DNA of 11,183 nt from Bacteroidia bacterium (GTDB lineage Bacteria > Bacteroidota > Bacteroidia > B-17B0 > Aurantibacillaceae): positions 1 to 11,183 of the forward strand of contig JAOABO010000056.1 in NCBI GenBank assembly GCA_026418315.1, given 5' to 3'. The notes under the pieces were generated by a model. That model was not told the DNA's origin, ran no database searches, and saw only the letters and a list, made by a program, of their open reading frames with translations. Of the stretch, positions 1 through 7,131 are shown piece by piece. Within the stretch, counting starts at the first letter, position 1, and every line of letters begins with the position of its first letter. A program made the translations under genes and the position numbers.

Positions 1-430
1 CCTGATGAATAATACCTGCACCGGGCTTCCAAAAACCTATTCCATATTTAGCTGATACAGAAGACAAAAAATCATATACCTCCTGATTCATTTTAATAGC
101 GCGTTCTAAATCTTCTTTAGAATTAGATTTAGCTACAATCAAATGGTCGCAGTGAACTGTAGAAGGTACAGCCACTTTTGGCCTTCCTGCCTGCATAAAT
201 TGTAAAAGAGCCATTTGGGCTGTGGCATCTTGCATGGCTACTCTATCGGGTGCAAATTCCACATAGTCCTTTCCTCTTTGAAAGTCCTTTAATTCTTGCT
301 GAGGATGTAAATGAGCATACAATACTTTTTCTGCAAATGTTAAAGGTCTATTGATTTTCTTTTTTACATTCTGAATTTTTTCAGGAAAAGTGGCGTACAC
401 TTTTTTCATCATTTCCAAATCAAACAGCAT
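1..430 (-). CDS. Aconitate hydratase, N-terminal part (runs off left edge)
   Basis: Aconitase isomerises citrate to isocitrate through cis-aconitate in the TCA cycle, using a [4Fe-4S] cluster in the cytoplasm. Reading leftward from the ATG at 430, 143 codons are open to the window edge. Residues 62-78 contain the RVAMQDATAQ block and residues 87-97 the VAVPSTVHCDH block. Both are substrate-pocket signatures of the mitochondrial-type aconitase family; Gln67 and Asp95-His96 match the pig-heart Gln72 and Asp100-His101 contacts. The cluster cysteines lie further on and are outside the window. The N-terminus MLFDLEMM fits family members that begin about 60 residues before the RVAMQD block, so I keep the first Met rather than Met7 or Met8. 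It is divergent from gcvP across 142 bases. The family is clear; the paralogue symbol is not assigned because less than a fifth of the protein is visible. Confidence 0.93.
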   Translation of the reverse strand, partial: MLFDLEMMKKVYATFPEKIQNVKKKINRPLTFAEKVLYAHLHPQQELKDFQRGKDYVEFAPDRVAMQDATAQMALLQFMQAGRPKVAVPSTVHCDHLIVAKSNSKEDLERAIKMNQEVYDFLSSVSAKYGIGFWKPGAGIIHQ

Positions 431-547
431 AATAAAAATTTTAGAGCCGCTAATTTAAGTATTTTTTTACTTTCAATTTATAGATAGTATGATAATAGTT
501 CAAAAAATAATATTAATCAGAAGAAAATAGTTATGACAAAAAAAATG

Positions 548-555
548 TACTTTTG
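548..555 (+). promoter_or_regulatory. Probable -7 promoter element of the gcvP transcript
   Basis: TACTTTTG matches the Bacteroidota -7 consensus TAnnTTTG. Only 17 bases separate it from the gcvP ATG at 573, so the inferred leader is about 10 bases long. No good -33 TTTG box is seen 17-23 bases upstream, which would suit an activator-dependent or weak promoter. The element sits in a small symmetric sequence, GTAC-TTTT-GTAC, at 547-558. Confidence 0.5.
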
Positions 556-572
556 TACGCTAAAATTTATTT

Positions 573-3431
573 ATGTTAATTCATCAATTTGCCCCCCGCC
601 ACATAGGTGTTGATAAAGCAGAAGCCCAATCCATTTTACAAAAAATAAATGTTTCTTCAATAGATGAACTTATTAATGAAACTATACCTTCTGAAATTCG
701 CCTGAACAAGCACTTCAATATTCCGCTACCACTTACTGAACCAGAATATCTTCAACATATACGGGAATTAGCTAAGCAAAATACTTTGTTTAAGTCATAC
801 ATTGGTTTGGGGTTTTACGGAACATATACACCTTCTGTTATTTTGAGAAATGTATTTGAAAATCCCGGTTGGTACACGGCATATACTCCTTATCAGGCAG
901 AAATTGCCCAGGGAAGGTTAGAAGCATTACTGAACTTTCAAACCATGGTGAGTGACTTAACAGGGCTGCCTGTAGCCAATGCTTCACTTTTAGATGAAGC
1001 CAGCGCTGCTGTAGAAGCTATGATGATGTTTTTCAATGCCCGTGAAAAAAACAAACAACAAGCCAGTAAGTTTTTTATTGATAAAAAATGTTTTCCCCAA
1101 ATCATCAATACACTCAAAAACAGAGCATTGTCTTTTAATATAGAATTGGTTATTGCTGATTTTTTCAATATCCATTTAGATGATACTTTTTTTGGGGCTT
1201 TATTACAATATCCGAATGTAGATGGAGAGATAGTGGATTATACGAATTTTATTAACTCTGCAAAAAAACACCATGTATATGTTGCTATTGCAACAGATTT
1301 GCTGGCACTTACTTTAATCAAAACGCCTGCTGAAATGGGTGCAGATTGTGCTTTTGGAAATGCACAAAGATTGGGCGTGCCTTTGAATTATGGAGGACCT
1401 CATGCTGCTTTCTTTTCTGCAACCGAACAGTTTAAGCGGTTTATACCTGGTAGAATCATAGGTGTATCGGTAGATGCCCAAGGTAAAAGAGCACTGCGAA
1501 TGGCTTTACAAACCCGCGAACAGCATATTAAAAGAGAGAAAGCAACTTCCAATATTTGCACTGCACAGGCCCTATTGGCCATCATGAGTAGTATGTATGC
1601 TGTGTATCATGGCCCCAACGGTCTTAAAGAAATTGCGAATACTATTCATGAACGTACTTGTTTTCTAAAACAACAATTGGAAAAACTAAACTATAAGGTA
1701 CTCAATAAATTATTTTTTGATACCATCACTATTCAGGCAGAAAGAGAGGTTATTCAACCTGTTGCAGAGAAAAATAAAGTGAACTTCCGATATAATGCTA
1801 ATGGAACCATTTCCATTTCTTTAGATGAAACAACTTCTCAAAAGGACTTACAAACTATTATAGAAATTTTTGCCAAAGCCAAAAATCAATCTGTTACATT
1901 TACCTATCAACCTATTCATTACATAGAACATTCACCACTCAAAAGAACATCTGAATTTTTGACTCATCCTGTTTTCAATTCCTATCATACCGAAACAGAG
2001 ATGATGCGTTACATCAAAATGCTTGAAAATAAAGATATTTCCTTAGTGCACTCTATGATTTCATTAGGTTCGTGTACTATGAAATTAAACGCTGCATCTG
2101 AACTAATACCTTTGAGTTGGCCTGAATTTACAGATATTCATCCCTATGCTCCGTCAGAGCAAGCAAAAGGATATTTACAAATAATAGAAGAGTTGGGTCA
2201 ATATTTGTGTGAGATAACAGGATTTACAGGTATTTCATTTCAGCCGAATTCTGGGGCACAAGGCGAGTATGCCGGGTTATTGCTTATCAGAGCTTATCAC
2301 AAAGACAAAGGAGAACCACAAAGACATGTTATTTTAATCCCTTCTTCGGCACATGGTACCAATCCGGCCTCGGCTGCAATGGCTGGATTTAAAATTGTTG
2401 TAGTAAAATGCGATACAAATGGTAATGTGGATGTAGAAGATTTGAAACAAAAAGCAGAACAGTATAAAAATGAGTTAGCGGGTTTGATGATTACCTATCC
2501 AAGTACACACGGCGTTTTTGAGGAAAGAATCAAAGAAATAACAGATATTGTTCATCAAAATGGTGGCTTGGTATATATGGACGGAGCCAACATGAATGCG
2601 CAAGTGGGATTAACCAATCCTGCTTTAATTGGTGCAGATGTTTGCCATTTGAACCTTCATAAAACCTTTGCTATTCCTCATGGCGGAGGTGGGCCAGGAA
2701 TGGGGCCTGTGTTGGTGAATGATAAACTCAAGCCCTATTTACCAAAGCATCCGTTAGATATGAATGAAAATAATAAAAATATTTACCCAATATCTGCAGC
2801 GCCTTACGGCAGTGCTTTAATTTTATTGATTACTTATGGATACATCAGAATGTTAGGTGCTGAAGGATTAACCCATGCAACAAAAATTGCAATATTAAAT
2901 GCTAACTATCTTAAAGATGTTTTGAAAGATCACTTTAGAATTCTATATACCAATCATAATGGCAGGTGTGCACATGAATTTATAATTGATTGTTCAACAT
3001 TCAAGCTGCAAAGCGATGTAGATGTAGTGGATATTGCTAAAAGGTTAATGGATTTTGGATACCACGCCCCTACTGTGGCATTTCCGGTGCCTAACACATT
3101 GATGATAGAGCCAACGGAAAGCGAAAGCAAGCATGAATTAGACAAATTTGCAGATGCAATGATTACTATCAAGAAAGAGATAGATGATATTATCAATGGG
3201 AAATACGACAAGAAAAATAACCCTTTGAAAAACGCCCCTCATACTGCAGAAATAATTGCATCTGATCATTGGAATTTTCCATACAGCAGAGAAACAGCAG
3301 CATTTCCCAAACCTTGGGTAAGACAAAACAAAATATGGCCATCTGTTGCCCGTGTTGATAATGCTTATGGCGATAGAAATTTGATTTGCACTTGCCCACC
3401 TGTTACAGAATACGAAGAAGTATTAAAATAA
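573..3431 (+). CDS. gcvP: Glycine dehydrogenase (decarboxylating), P-protein of the glycine cleavage system
   Basis: The P-protein decarboxylates glycine with pyridoxal phosphate and passes the aminomethyl group to the lipoyl arm of H-protein (GcvH), feeding one-carbon units to tetrahydrofolate via GcvT. At 952 residues it is the usual length of the single-chain form, with both homologous halves fused; many bacteria split them as GcvPA and GcvPB. The N-terminus has the family APRHIG motif. The first half carries the block YTPYQAEIAQGRLEAL and the QTREQHIKREKATSNICTAQ stretch. The second, catalytic half carries SLGSCTMKLNA and the PLP site HLNLHKTFAIPHGGGGPGMG, with Schiff-base Lys697. No truncation or lost key residue is seen. 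The ATG at 573 gives the expected N-terminus and follows a promoter element closely. The T, H and L partners are not in this window. fumC follows after 25 bases. Confidence 0.98.
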   Translation: MLIHQFAPRHIGVDKAEAQSILQKINVSSIDELINETIPSEIRLNKHFNIPLPLTEPEYLQHIRELAKQNTLFKSYIGLGFYGTYTPSVILRNVFENPGWYTAYTPYQAEIAQGRLEALLNFQTMVSDLTGLPVANASLLDEASAAVEAMMMFFNAREKNKQQASKFFIDKKCFPQIINTLKNRALSFNIELVIADFFNIHLDDTFFGALLQYPNVDGEIVDYTNFINSAKKHHVYVAIATDLLALTLIKTPAEMGADCAFGNAQRLGVPLNYGGPHAAFFSATEQFKRFIPGRIIGVSVDAQGKRALRMALQTREQHIKREKATSNICTAQALLAIMSSMYAVYHGPNGLKEIANTIHERTCFLKQQLEKLNYKVLNKLFFDTITIQAEREVIQPVAEKNKVNFRYNANGTISISLDETTSQKDLQTIIEIFAKAKNQSVTFTYQPIHYIEHSPLKRTSEFLTHPVFNSYHTETEMMRYIKMLENKDISLVHSMISLGSCTMKLNAASELIPLSWPEFTDIHPYAPSEQAKGYLQIIEELGQYLCEITGFTGISFQPNSGAQGEYAGLLLIRAYHKDKGEPQRHVILIPSSAHGTNPASAAMAGFKIVVVKCDTNGNVDVEDLKQKAEQYKNELAGLMITYPSTHGVFEERIKEITDIVHQNGGLVYMDGANMNAQVGLTNPALIGADVCHLNLHKTFAIPHGGGGPGMGPVLVNDKLKPYLPKHPLDMNENNKNIYPISAAPYGSALILLITYGYIRMLGAEGLTHATKIAILNANYLKDVLKDHFRILYTNHNGRCAHEFIIDCSTFKLQSDVDVVDIAKRLMDFGYHAPTVAFPVPNTLMIEPTESESKHELDKFADAMITIKKEIDDIINGKYDKKNNPLKNAPHTAEIIASDHWNFPYSRETAAFPKPWVRQNKIWPSVARVDNAYGDRNLICTCPPVTEYEEVLK

Positions 3432-3456
3432 CATCATCAACATAAAAATAAATGAT

Positions 3457-4866
3457 ATGGAAACAACCATTAAAAATGCTATGGAATACAGAACAGAACA
3501 CGATACTATGGGCGAAGTAAAAGTACCTGCCCATGTTTATTGGGGCGCTCAAACAGAACGTTCCCGAAACAACTTTAAGATTGGACCTGAGGCATCTATG
3601 CCAAAGGAAATTATTCATGCTTTTGGATATTTGAAAAAAGCAGCAGCATTGGCTAATTTAGAATTAGGAGTATTATCTAAAGAAAAATGCGATTGGATTT
3701 GTAAAGTGGCTGATGAAATCATAGCAGGAAAATTAGACGACCAGTTTCCTTTAGTAATATGGCAAACGGGCTCGGGGACACAAAGTAATATGAACGTCAA
3801 TGAAGTGATTGCGAACAGAGCGCATGTATTAAGTGGAGGAAAATTAACAGACGAGAAAAAAATATTACACCCTAATGATGATGTGAATAAATCTCAATCT
3901 TCCAATGATACCTTTCCTACTGCTATGCATATTGCTACTTACAAATTGATTGTGGAAGTTACTATTCCTGGTATTGAAAAATTACGAGATACTTTAAAAT
4001 CTAAGTCAGAATCTTTTAAAAATATTGTCAAAACAGGCAGAACCCACCTGATGGATGCAACTCCGCTTACATTAGGGCAGGAATTTAGCGGGTATGTACA
4101 ACAATTGAATATGGGATTAAGAGCTATCAAAAATGCTTTGGAAGCCATACGGGAATTGGCTTTAGGAGGTACTGCTGTAGGTACGGGTCTTAATGCACCA
4201 AAAGGATACGATGTATTGGTAGCAAAAAAAATAGCAGAATTAACGGGATATCCATTTGTTACAGCACCTAATAAATTTGAAGCATTGGCTGCACATGATG
4301 CAATGGTAGAGATGAGCAGTGCTTTGAAAAGAGTAGCCGTATCTTTAATGAAAATTGCTAATGATATTCGTTTATTAGCATCAGGCCCCCGATGTGGAAT
4401 TGGAGAAATTATTATTCCTGATAATGAGCCCGGCTCTTCTATTATGCCAGGCAAAGTAAATCCTACTCAACCAGAAGCCATGACCATGGTGGCAGCACAG
4501 GTGATTGGTAATGATATGGCTGTATCGGTAGCAGGAAGTAACGGGCATTTTGAGTTAAATGTATTTAAGCCCGTAATTGCTTATAATGTATTACAAAGTG
4601 CAAGATTAATAGGTGATGTGTGTGTGAGTTTTAATGATAAATGTGCTGTTGGCATAGAGCCCAACTTGGTCAATATTAAAAAACACCTTGACAATTCATT
4701 GATGTTGGTAACTGCATTGAATCCTCATATTGGGTATGAGAATGCTGCAAAAATTGCAAAGAAAGCACATAAGGAAAACAAGACATTAAAAGAAGCAGCA
4801 GTTGAATTAGGATTACTTACTGCAGAACAATTTGATGAATGGGTAAGGCCTGATAAAATGGTGTAA
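3457..4866 (+). CDS. fumC: Fumarate hydratase, class II
   Basis: The iron-independent, homotetrameric fumarase reversibly hydrates fumarate to (S)-malate in the TCA cycle. The 469-residue protein has the three conserved regions of the fumarase/aspartase superfamily: GSGTQSNMNVNEV, the TGRTHLMDATP segment with catalytic-region His197, and the signature GSSIMPGKVN at 326-335, whose Ser328 lies in the flexible SS loop that supplies the catalytic serine. The HLMDATP and GSSIMPGKVNPTQ forms favour fumarase over aspartase, as in other Bacteroidota. Two starts are possible. ATG 3457 gives eight extra residues, whereas ATG 3481 gives MEYRTEHDTMGEV, closer to the usual family N-terminus. Neither has a Shine-Dalgarno site and both follow A-rich sequence, so I list the longer form. 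It lies 25 bases after gcvP and 11 before the Crp/Fnr gene, probably co-transcribed. Confidence 0.97.
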   Translation: METTIKNAMEYRTEHDTMGEVKVPAHVYWGAQTERSRNNFKIGPEASMPKEIIHAFGYLKKAAALANLELGVLSKEKCDWICKVADEIIAGKLDDQFPLVIWQTGSGTQSNMNVNEVIANRAHVLSGGKLTDEKKILHPNDDVNKSQSSNDTFPTAMHIATYKLIVEVTIPGIEKLRDTLKSKSESFKNIVKTGRTHLMDATPLTLGQEFSGYVQQLNMGLRAIKNALEAIRELALGGTAVGTGLNAPKGYDVLVAKKIAELTGYPFVTAPNKFEALAAHDAMVEMSSALKRVAVSLMKIANDIRLLASGPRCGIGEIIIPDNEPGSSIMPGKVNPTQPEAMTMVAAQVIGNDMAVSVAGSNGHFELNVFKPVIAYNVLQSARLIGDVCVSFNDKCAVGIEPNLVNIKKHLDNSLMLVTALNPHIGYENAAKIAKKAHKENKTLKEAAVELGLLTAEQFDEWVRPDKMV

Positions 4867-4877
4867 TTAACCAGATA

Positions 4878-5522
4878 ATGAATATACAGTATTTAAAGGA
4901 AATATCTTTTTTAAAAGGTTTATCTAATGAGGAGTATGAAGGCATTTTAAAACATTGCCAAATCGTTTCATTTGATAAAAATGAGGTTATATTTAAAGAA
5001 AACTCATATCTAAAAACCTTGCCTATTATATTAAATGGAGCAGTGCGGGTGTTGGTTATCAATCAGGAAGAAGTAGGTAAAAAAGAAGTGTTGTTGTATC
5101 ATATCAAAGCAAGGGAAGCATGTTCCAGCAGTATTGCAAGTGGCATTTTTAATGAAAAAATTGACATACGAGTAGAGGCCGAAACCGATTGTGATATTTT
5201 GTTTTTACCTTTTTCCCATTTTGCACACCTTATATCGAAACATCCTGAAATATTTGAGGAATTATTGCAGAATTATTTACAACTATTTAAAAAAATAGTA
5301 AACAGTGTATCTGCTCTTTATTTTTATCCATTAGACAAGCGAATTTTATATTTACTTAAAGAAAAAGCCAAATTGAGAAACAATTCTGTCATTGATATTA
5401 CTCATGAAGAAATTGCACGTGAATTAGCATCTACAAGAGAAGTGATTACAAGAATACTTCATCAGTTAGAAGAACAAGGGCATTTGAAGATAGAGAGAGG
5501 GAAGATTAGATTAATAAAATAA
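4878..5522 (+). CDS. Crp/Fnr-family transcriptional regulator with CRP-type recognition helix
   Basis: This cytoplasmic DNA-binding regulator has a cyclic-nucleotide-binding-like beta-roll at about residues 10-130, a dimerisation helix near 125-150 and a winged HTH at about 152-213. In the HTH, STREVITRIL (185-194) aligns with CSRETVGRIL of E. coli CRP, so Arg187, Glu188 and Arg192 correspond to CRP Arg180, Glu181 and Arg185, the residues that read the GTGA half-site. FNR lacks the first arginine. The phosphate-binding cassette is replaced by AREACSSSIASGIF, without the Arg-Ser/Thr pair that holds cAMP. There is no FNR-like N-terminal cysteine cluster: only Cys27, Cys82 and Cys105 are present. 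The effector is therefore unknown; redox, haem or sulfur species are possible. It lies 11 bases after fumC. A palindrome fitting its predicted specificity is just downstream at 5532-5547. Confidence 0.9.
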   Translation: MNIQYLKEISFLKGLSNEEYEGILKHCQIVSFDKNEVIFKENSYLKTLPIILNGAVRVLVINQEEVGKKEVLLYHIKAREACSSSIASGIFNEKIDIRVEAETDCDILFLPFSHFAHLISKHPEIFEELLQNYLQLFKKIVNSVSALYFYPLDKRILYLLKEKAKLRNNSVIDITHEEIARELASTREVITRILHQLEEQGHLKIERGKIRLIK

Positions 5523-5531
5523 GGTGGTTGA

Positions 5532-5547
5532 GGTGATAATTGTCACA
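5532..5547. promoter_or_regulatory. Candidate Crp/Fnr operator (CRP-like palindrome)
   Basis: GGTGATAATTGTCACA contains GTGA-N6-TCAC and differs from the E. coli CRP core TGTGA-N6-TCACA at one position, the first T. It is centred near 5539.5, about 31 bases before the -7 element at 5570 and roughly 40-45 bases before the expected transcription start. That is where a class II activator site would lie. No proper -33 box is present, as expected for activator dependence. The Crp/Fnr gene immediately upstream has the matching recognition residues. That this protein binds here is inference. Confidence 0.55.
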
Positions 5548-5569
5548 AAAGAAATCTTATCATCTTTTG

Positions 5570-5577
5570 TAAATTTG
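5570..5577 (+). promoter_or_regulatory. Probable -7 promoter element of the DUF2892-DUF6132 unit
   Basis: TAAATTTG matches TAnnTTTG exactly and lies 14 bases before the ATG at 5592, the same arrangement as the other promoters in this window. The nearest upstream TTG is 27 bases away, beyond the usual spacer, so there is no convincing -33 element. Together with the palindrome at 5532-5547 it suggests an activated promoter separate from that of gcvP. Confidence 0.5.
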
Positions 5578-5591
5578 TGGAAAATTGAATT

Positions 5592-5801
5592 ATGAAAACA
5601 AACATGGGAAAATGGGATAAAATTATCAGAATAGTATTGGCCGTTCTTTTTGCGGTATTATATTTTACTCATCTTGTAGAAGGAACTGTTGGCATCATTT
5701 TACTTGTTTTGGGTATAATCTTTATTCTAACAAGTTTAGTAGGTTTTTGTCCTCTTTATTTGCCATTTAATATTAATACAAAGAAAGATTCAGAAAAGTA
5801 A
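5592..5801 (+). CDS. DUF2892 (YgaP-like) small inner-membrane protein
   Basis: This 69-residue protein consists almost wholly of two hydrophobic segments, at about 11-27 and 32-51, after a short basic N-terminus (MKTNMGKWDKIIR). It ends with CPLYLPFNINTKK, in which Cys53 and the CPLY-PF pattern are characteristic of DUF2892. In E. coli YgaP this domain forms the membrane anchor and dimer interface behind a rhodanese sulfur-transfer domain. Here it stands alone with no rhodanese, so no enzymatic activity can be claimed. The ATG at 5592 is preferred over the internal ATG at 5604 because the basic lead-in and promoter spacing fit. The neighbours suggest it is controlled by the Crp/Fnr protein encoded upstream. 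Its stop codon overlaps the next start as TAATG, which implies translational coupling. The true function is unknown; redox or sulfur stress is the likely area. Confidence 0.85.
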   Translation: MKTNMGKWDKIIRIVLAVLFAVLYFTHLVEGTVGIILLVLGIIFILTSLVGFCPLYLPFNINTKKDSEK

Positions 5802-5989
5802 TGATACATTTTTTATTGAAGTATAAAATTACTTTAATTGGCTTGATTTTAGGAGGCATAGGAGGGTTTATTTATTACAAAACCATAGGTTGTTCTTCAG
5901 GAACATGTCCTATTACTTCCAATCCATACACCAGTGTAGTATATGGGATGGTTCTTGGTGCCTTGTTATTGAATAGTTTTGAAAAGTAA
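5801..5989 (+). CDS. DUF6132-type small membrane protein with two-cysteine loop
   Basis: This is a 62-residue protein with two predicted transmembrane segments (about 9-26 and 44-60) joined by a polar loop. The loop reads YYKTIGCSSGTCPITSNPY and holds Cys31 and Cys36, which could form a disulfide or bind metal. The basic N-terminus (KYK) and positive-inside rule would place both ends in the cytoplasm and the loop outside. I recognise the pattern as DUF6132, a short family of unknown function found mainly in Bacteroidota; the family name is from memory. The start overlaps the DUF2892 stop by one base, so the two are almost surely made together. The stop codon lies inside the left arm of the hairpin at 5985-6028. 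Confidence 0.8.
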   Translation: MIHFLLKYKITLIGLILGGIGGFIYYKTIGCSSGTCPITSNPYTSVVYGMVLGALLLNSFEK

Positions 5990-6028
5990 ATATGCCAGTA
6001 TGTCAAGTTACTAAAAAGCATATTTACT
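5985..6028. terminator. Inverted repeat between convergent genes, candidate bidirectional terminator
   Basis: AGTAAATATGC at 5985-5995 is the exact reverse complement of GCATATTTACT at 6018-6028, an 11-bp stem around a 22-base loop. Within the loop AGTA (5997-6000) can pair with TACT (6009-6012). It lies between the converging DUF6132 and mnmA genes. Read leftward, the stem is followed by TTTTC, a short T-run; read rightward there is no clean T-run. It probably ends the accC-mnmA transcript and perhaps the opposing one. The stem is AT-rich and so not very stable. Confidence 0.5.
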
Positions 6029-6038
6029 ATTTATAAAT

Positions 6039-7130
6039 CTATTCTTTACAAATAAACCCACCGCCCACTAAGTCATCTCCTTCGTAAAAAACAGCACTTT
6101 GCCCGGGAGCAACAGCATACACCGGTTCGTGAAACACTATTTCCAAATACTTGTTATCTAATTGATGAATAGTAGCCATCTTTCCTGGGTCTTTGTATCG
6201 TATTTTAACCAGTGCCTGAAAGTTATCAGGAAGCGTTTCGTATTTTATCAGATTAAAATCTCTTACTTTAATAAGTTGTTTAGCCAGTTCTTCTTTATCT
6301 CCTAATACGACTTCATTTTTTTCGGGTATAATTTCTTTTACATATACAGGGTTTCCCAGTGCTATGTCTAATCCTTTTCTTTGACCAATGGTATAAAAAG
6401 GGTATCCTTTGTGTTTACCAATAATTTCATTATGATAAACAAAATTACCTTCTCCGATTTCTGTCATCATGTTTGGATTTCTATTCATTAAAAATTTTCG
6501 GTAATCGTTATCAGGAATAAAACATATATCATAACTTTCGTGCTTTTTGGCAAGATAATCAAATCCTTCTTTTACCGCAATTTCTCTAACTTCTGGCTTT
6601 GTGTATTCTGATAGGGGAAAAATAGTACGTGCTAAAACATCTTGATTAAGTCCCCATAAAACATAGGTTTGATCTTTGTTGGCGTCTTTGCCTTTTGACA
6701 GAACAAATCTTCCGTTTTCAAAGCGAATTTTTGCATAATGTCCTGTGGCTATATAGTTGCATTCCAGCATATCGGCCCTTTTCAGTAAAGCGTCCCATTT
6801 GATGTGGGTGTTGCAAAGTACACAGGGATTGGGCGTTCTGCCAGATAAATATTCTTCAACAAAATTATTAATGATTTTGTCGGTAAATTCTTCCCGGATG
6901 TCTAATACATAATGCGGAAATCCTAATTTGACAGCTACTATTCTCGCATCGTTGATGCTATCTAAACTACAGCAGCCCGTTTCTTTACCATTGACTTTGG
7001 ATGTTTCATAGTCCCATGTTTTCATTGTGATGCCTACTAATTCATAACCCGATTTTTTTAATAGTAAAGCACAGATGGAACTATCTATTCCACCACTCAT
7101 AGCTACCAAAACTTTTTTCTTCTCATTCAT
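6039..7130 (-). CDS. mnmA: tRNA-specific 2-thiouridylase
   Basis: MnmA activates the wobble U34 of Lys, Glu and Gln tRNAs with ATP and replaces the 2-oxygen with sulfur received as persulfide from the cysteine-desulfurase relay. At 363 residues it has the family's usual length. The PP-loop SGGIDSS is at 12-18. The catalytic Cys103 lies in NPCVLCN (101-107), and its partner Cys203 in SYDICFIPD; these correspond to Cys102 and Cys199 of the E. coli enzyme. The central YTIGQRKGL (246-254) and C-terminal APGQSAVFY (341-349) motifs are also present. A TGCC pair at 51-54 follows the PP-loop region, as is common in Bacteroidota forms. The start at 7130 comes one base after the accC stop (TAA-a-ATG), so it is probably translated by coupling from accC, with which it has no known functional link. 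Confidence 0.97.
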   Translation of the reverse strand: MNEKKKVLVAMSGGIDSSICALLLKKSGYELVGITMKTWDYETSKVNGKETGCCSLDSINDARIVAVKLGFPHYVLDIREEFTDKIINNFVEEYLSGRTPNPCVLCNTHIKWDALLKRADMLECNYIATGHYAKIRFENGRFVLSKGKDANKDQTYVLWGLNQDVLARTIFPLSEYTKPEVREIAVKEGFDYLAKKHESYDICFIPDNDYRKFLMNRNPNMMTEIGEGNFVYHNEIIGKHKGYPFYTIGQRKGLDIALGNPVYVKEIIPEKNEVVLGDKEELAKQLIKVRDFNLIKYETLPDNFQALVKIRYKDPGKMATIHQLDNKYLEIVFHEPVYAVAPGQSAVFYEGDDLVGGGFICKE

Positions 7131-7131
7131 T

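Noticed and set aside
474..480. TAAATTG on the minus strand as a -7 element for aconitase
   Set aside because: It is one T short of TAnnTTTG and would leave a leader of more than 30 bases, unlike the other promoters here; the evidence is too weak to annotate.
431..572. Glycine riboswitch or other structured leader before gcvP
   Set aside because: The promoter element lies only 17 bases before the ATG, leaving no room for a riboswitch, and the AT-rich region shows no paired arms of the needed length.
3939..4454. A 171-codon open frame on the minus strand inside fumC
   Set aside because: It lies wholly opposite a clearly conserved fumarase, its translation is Pro/Ser/Ile-rich with no recognisable domain, and no promoter element serves it. 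It is a shadow of the fumC codons.
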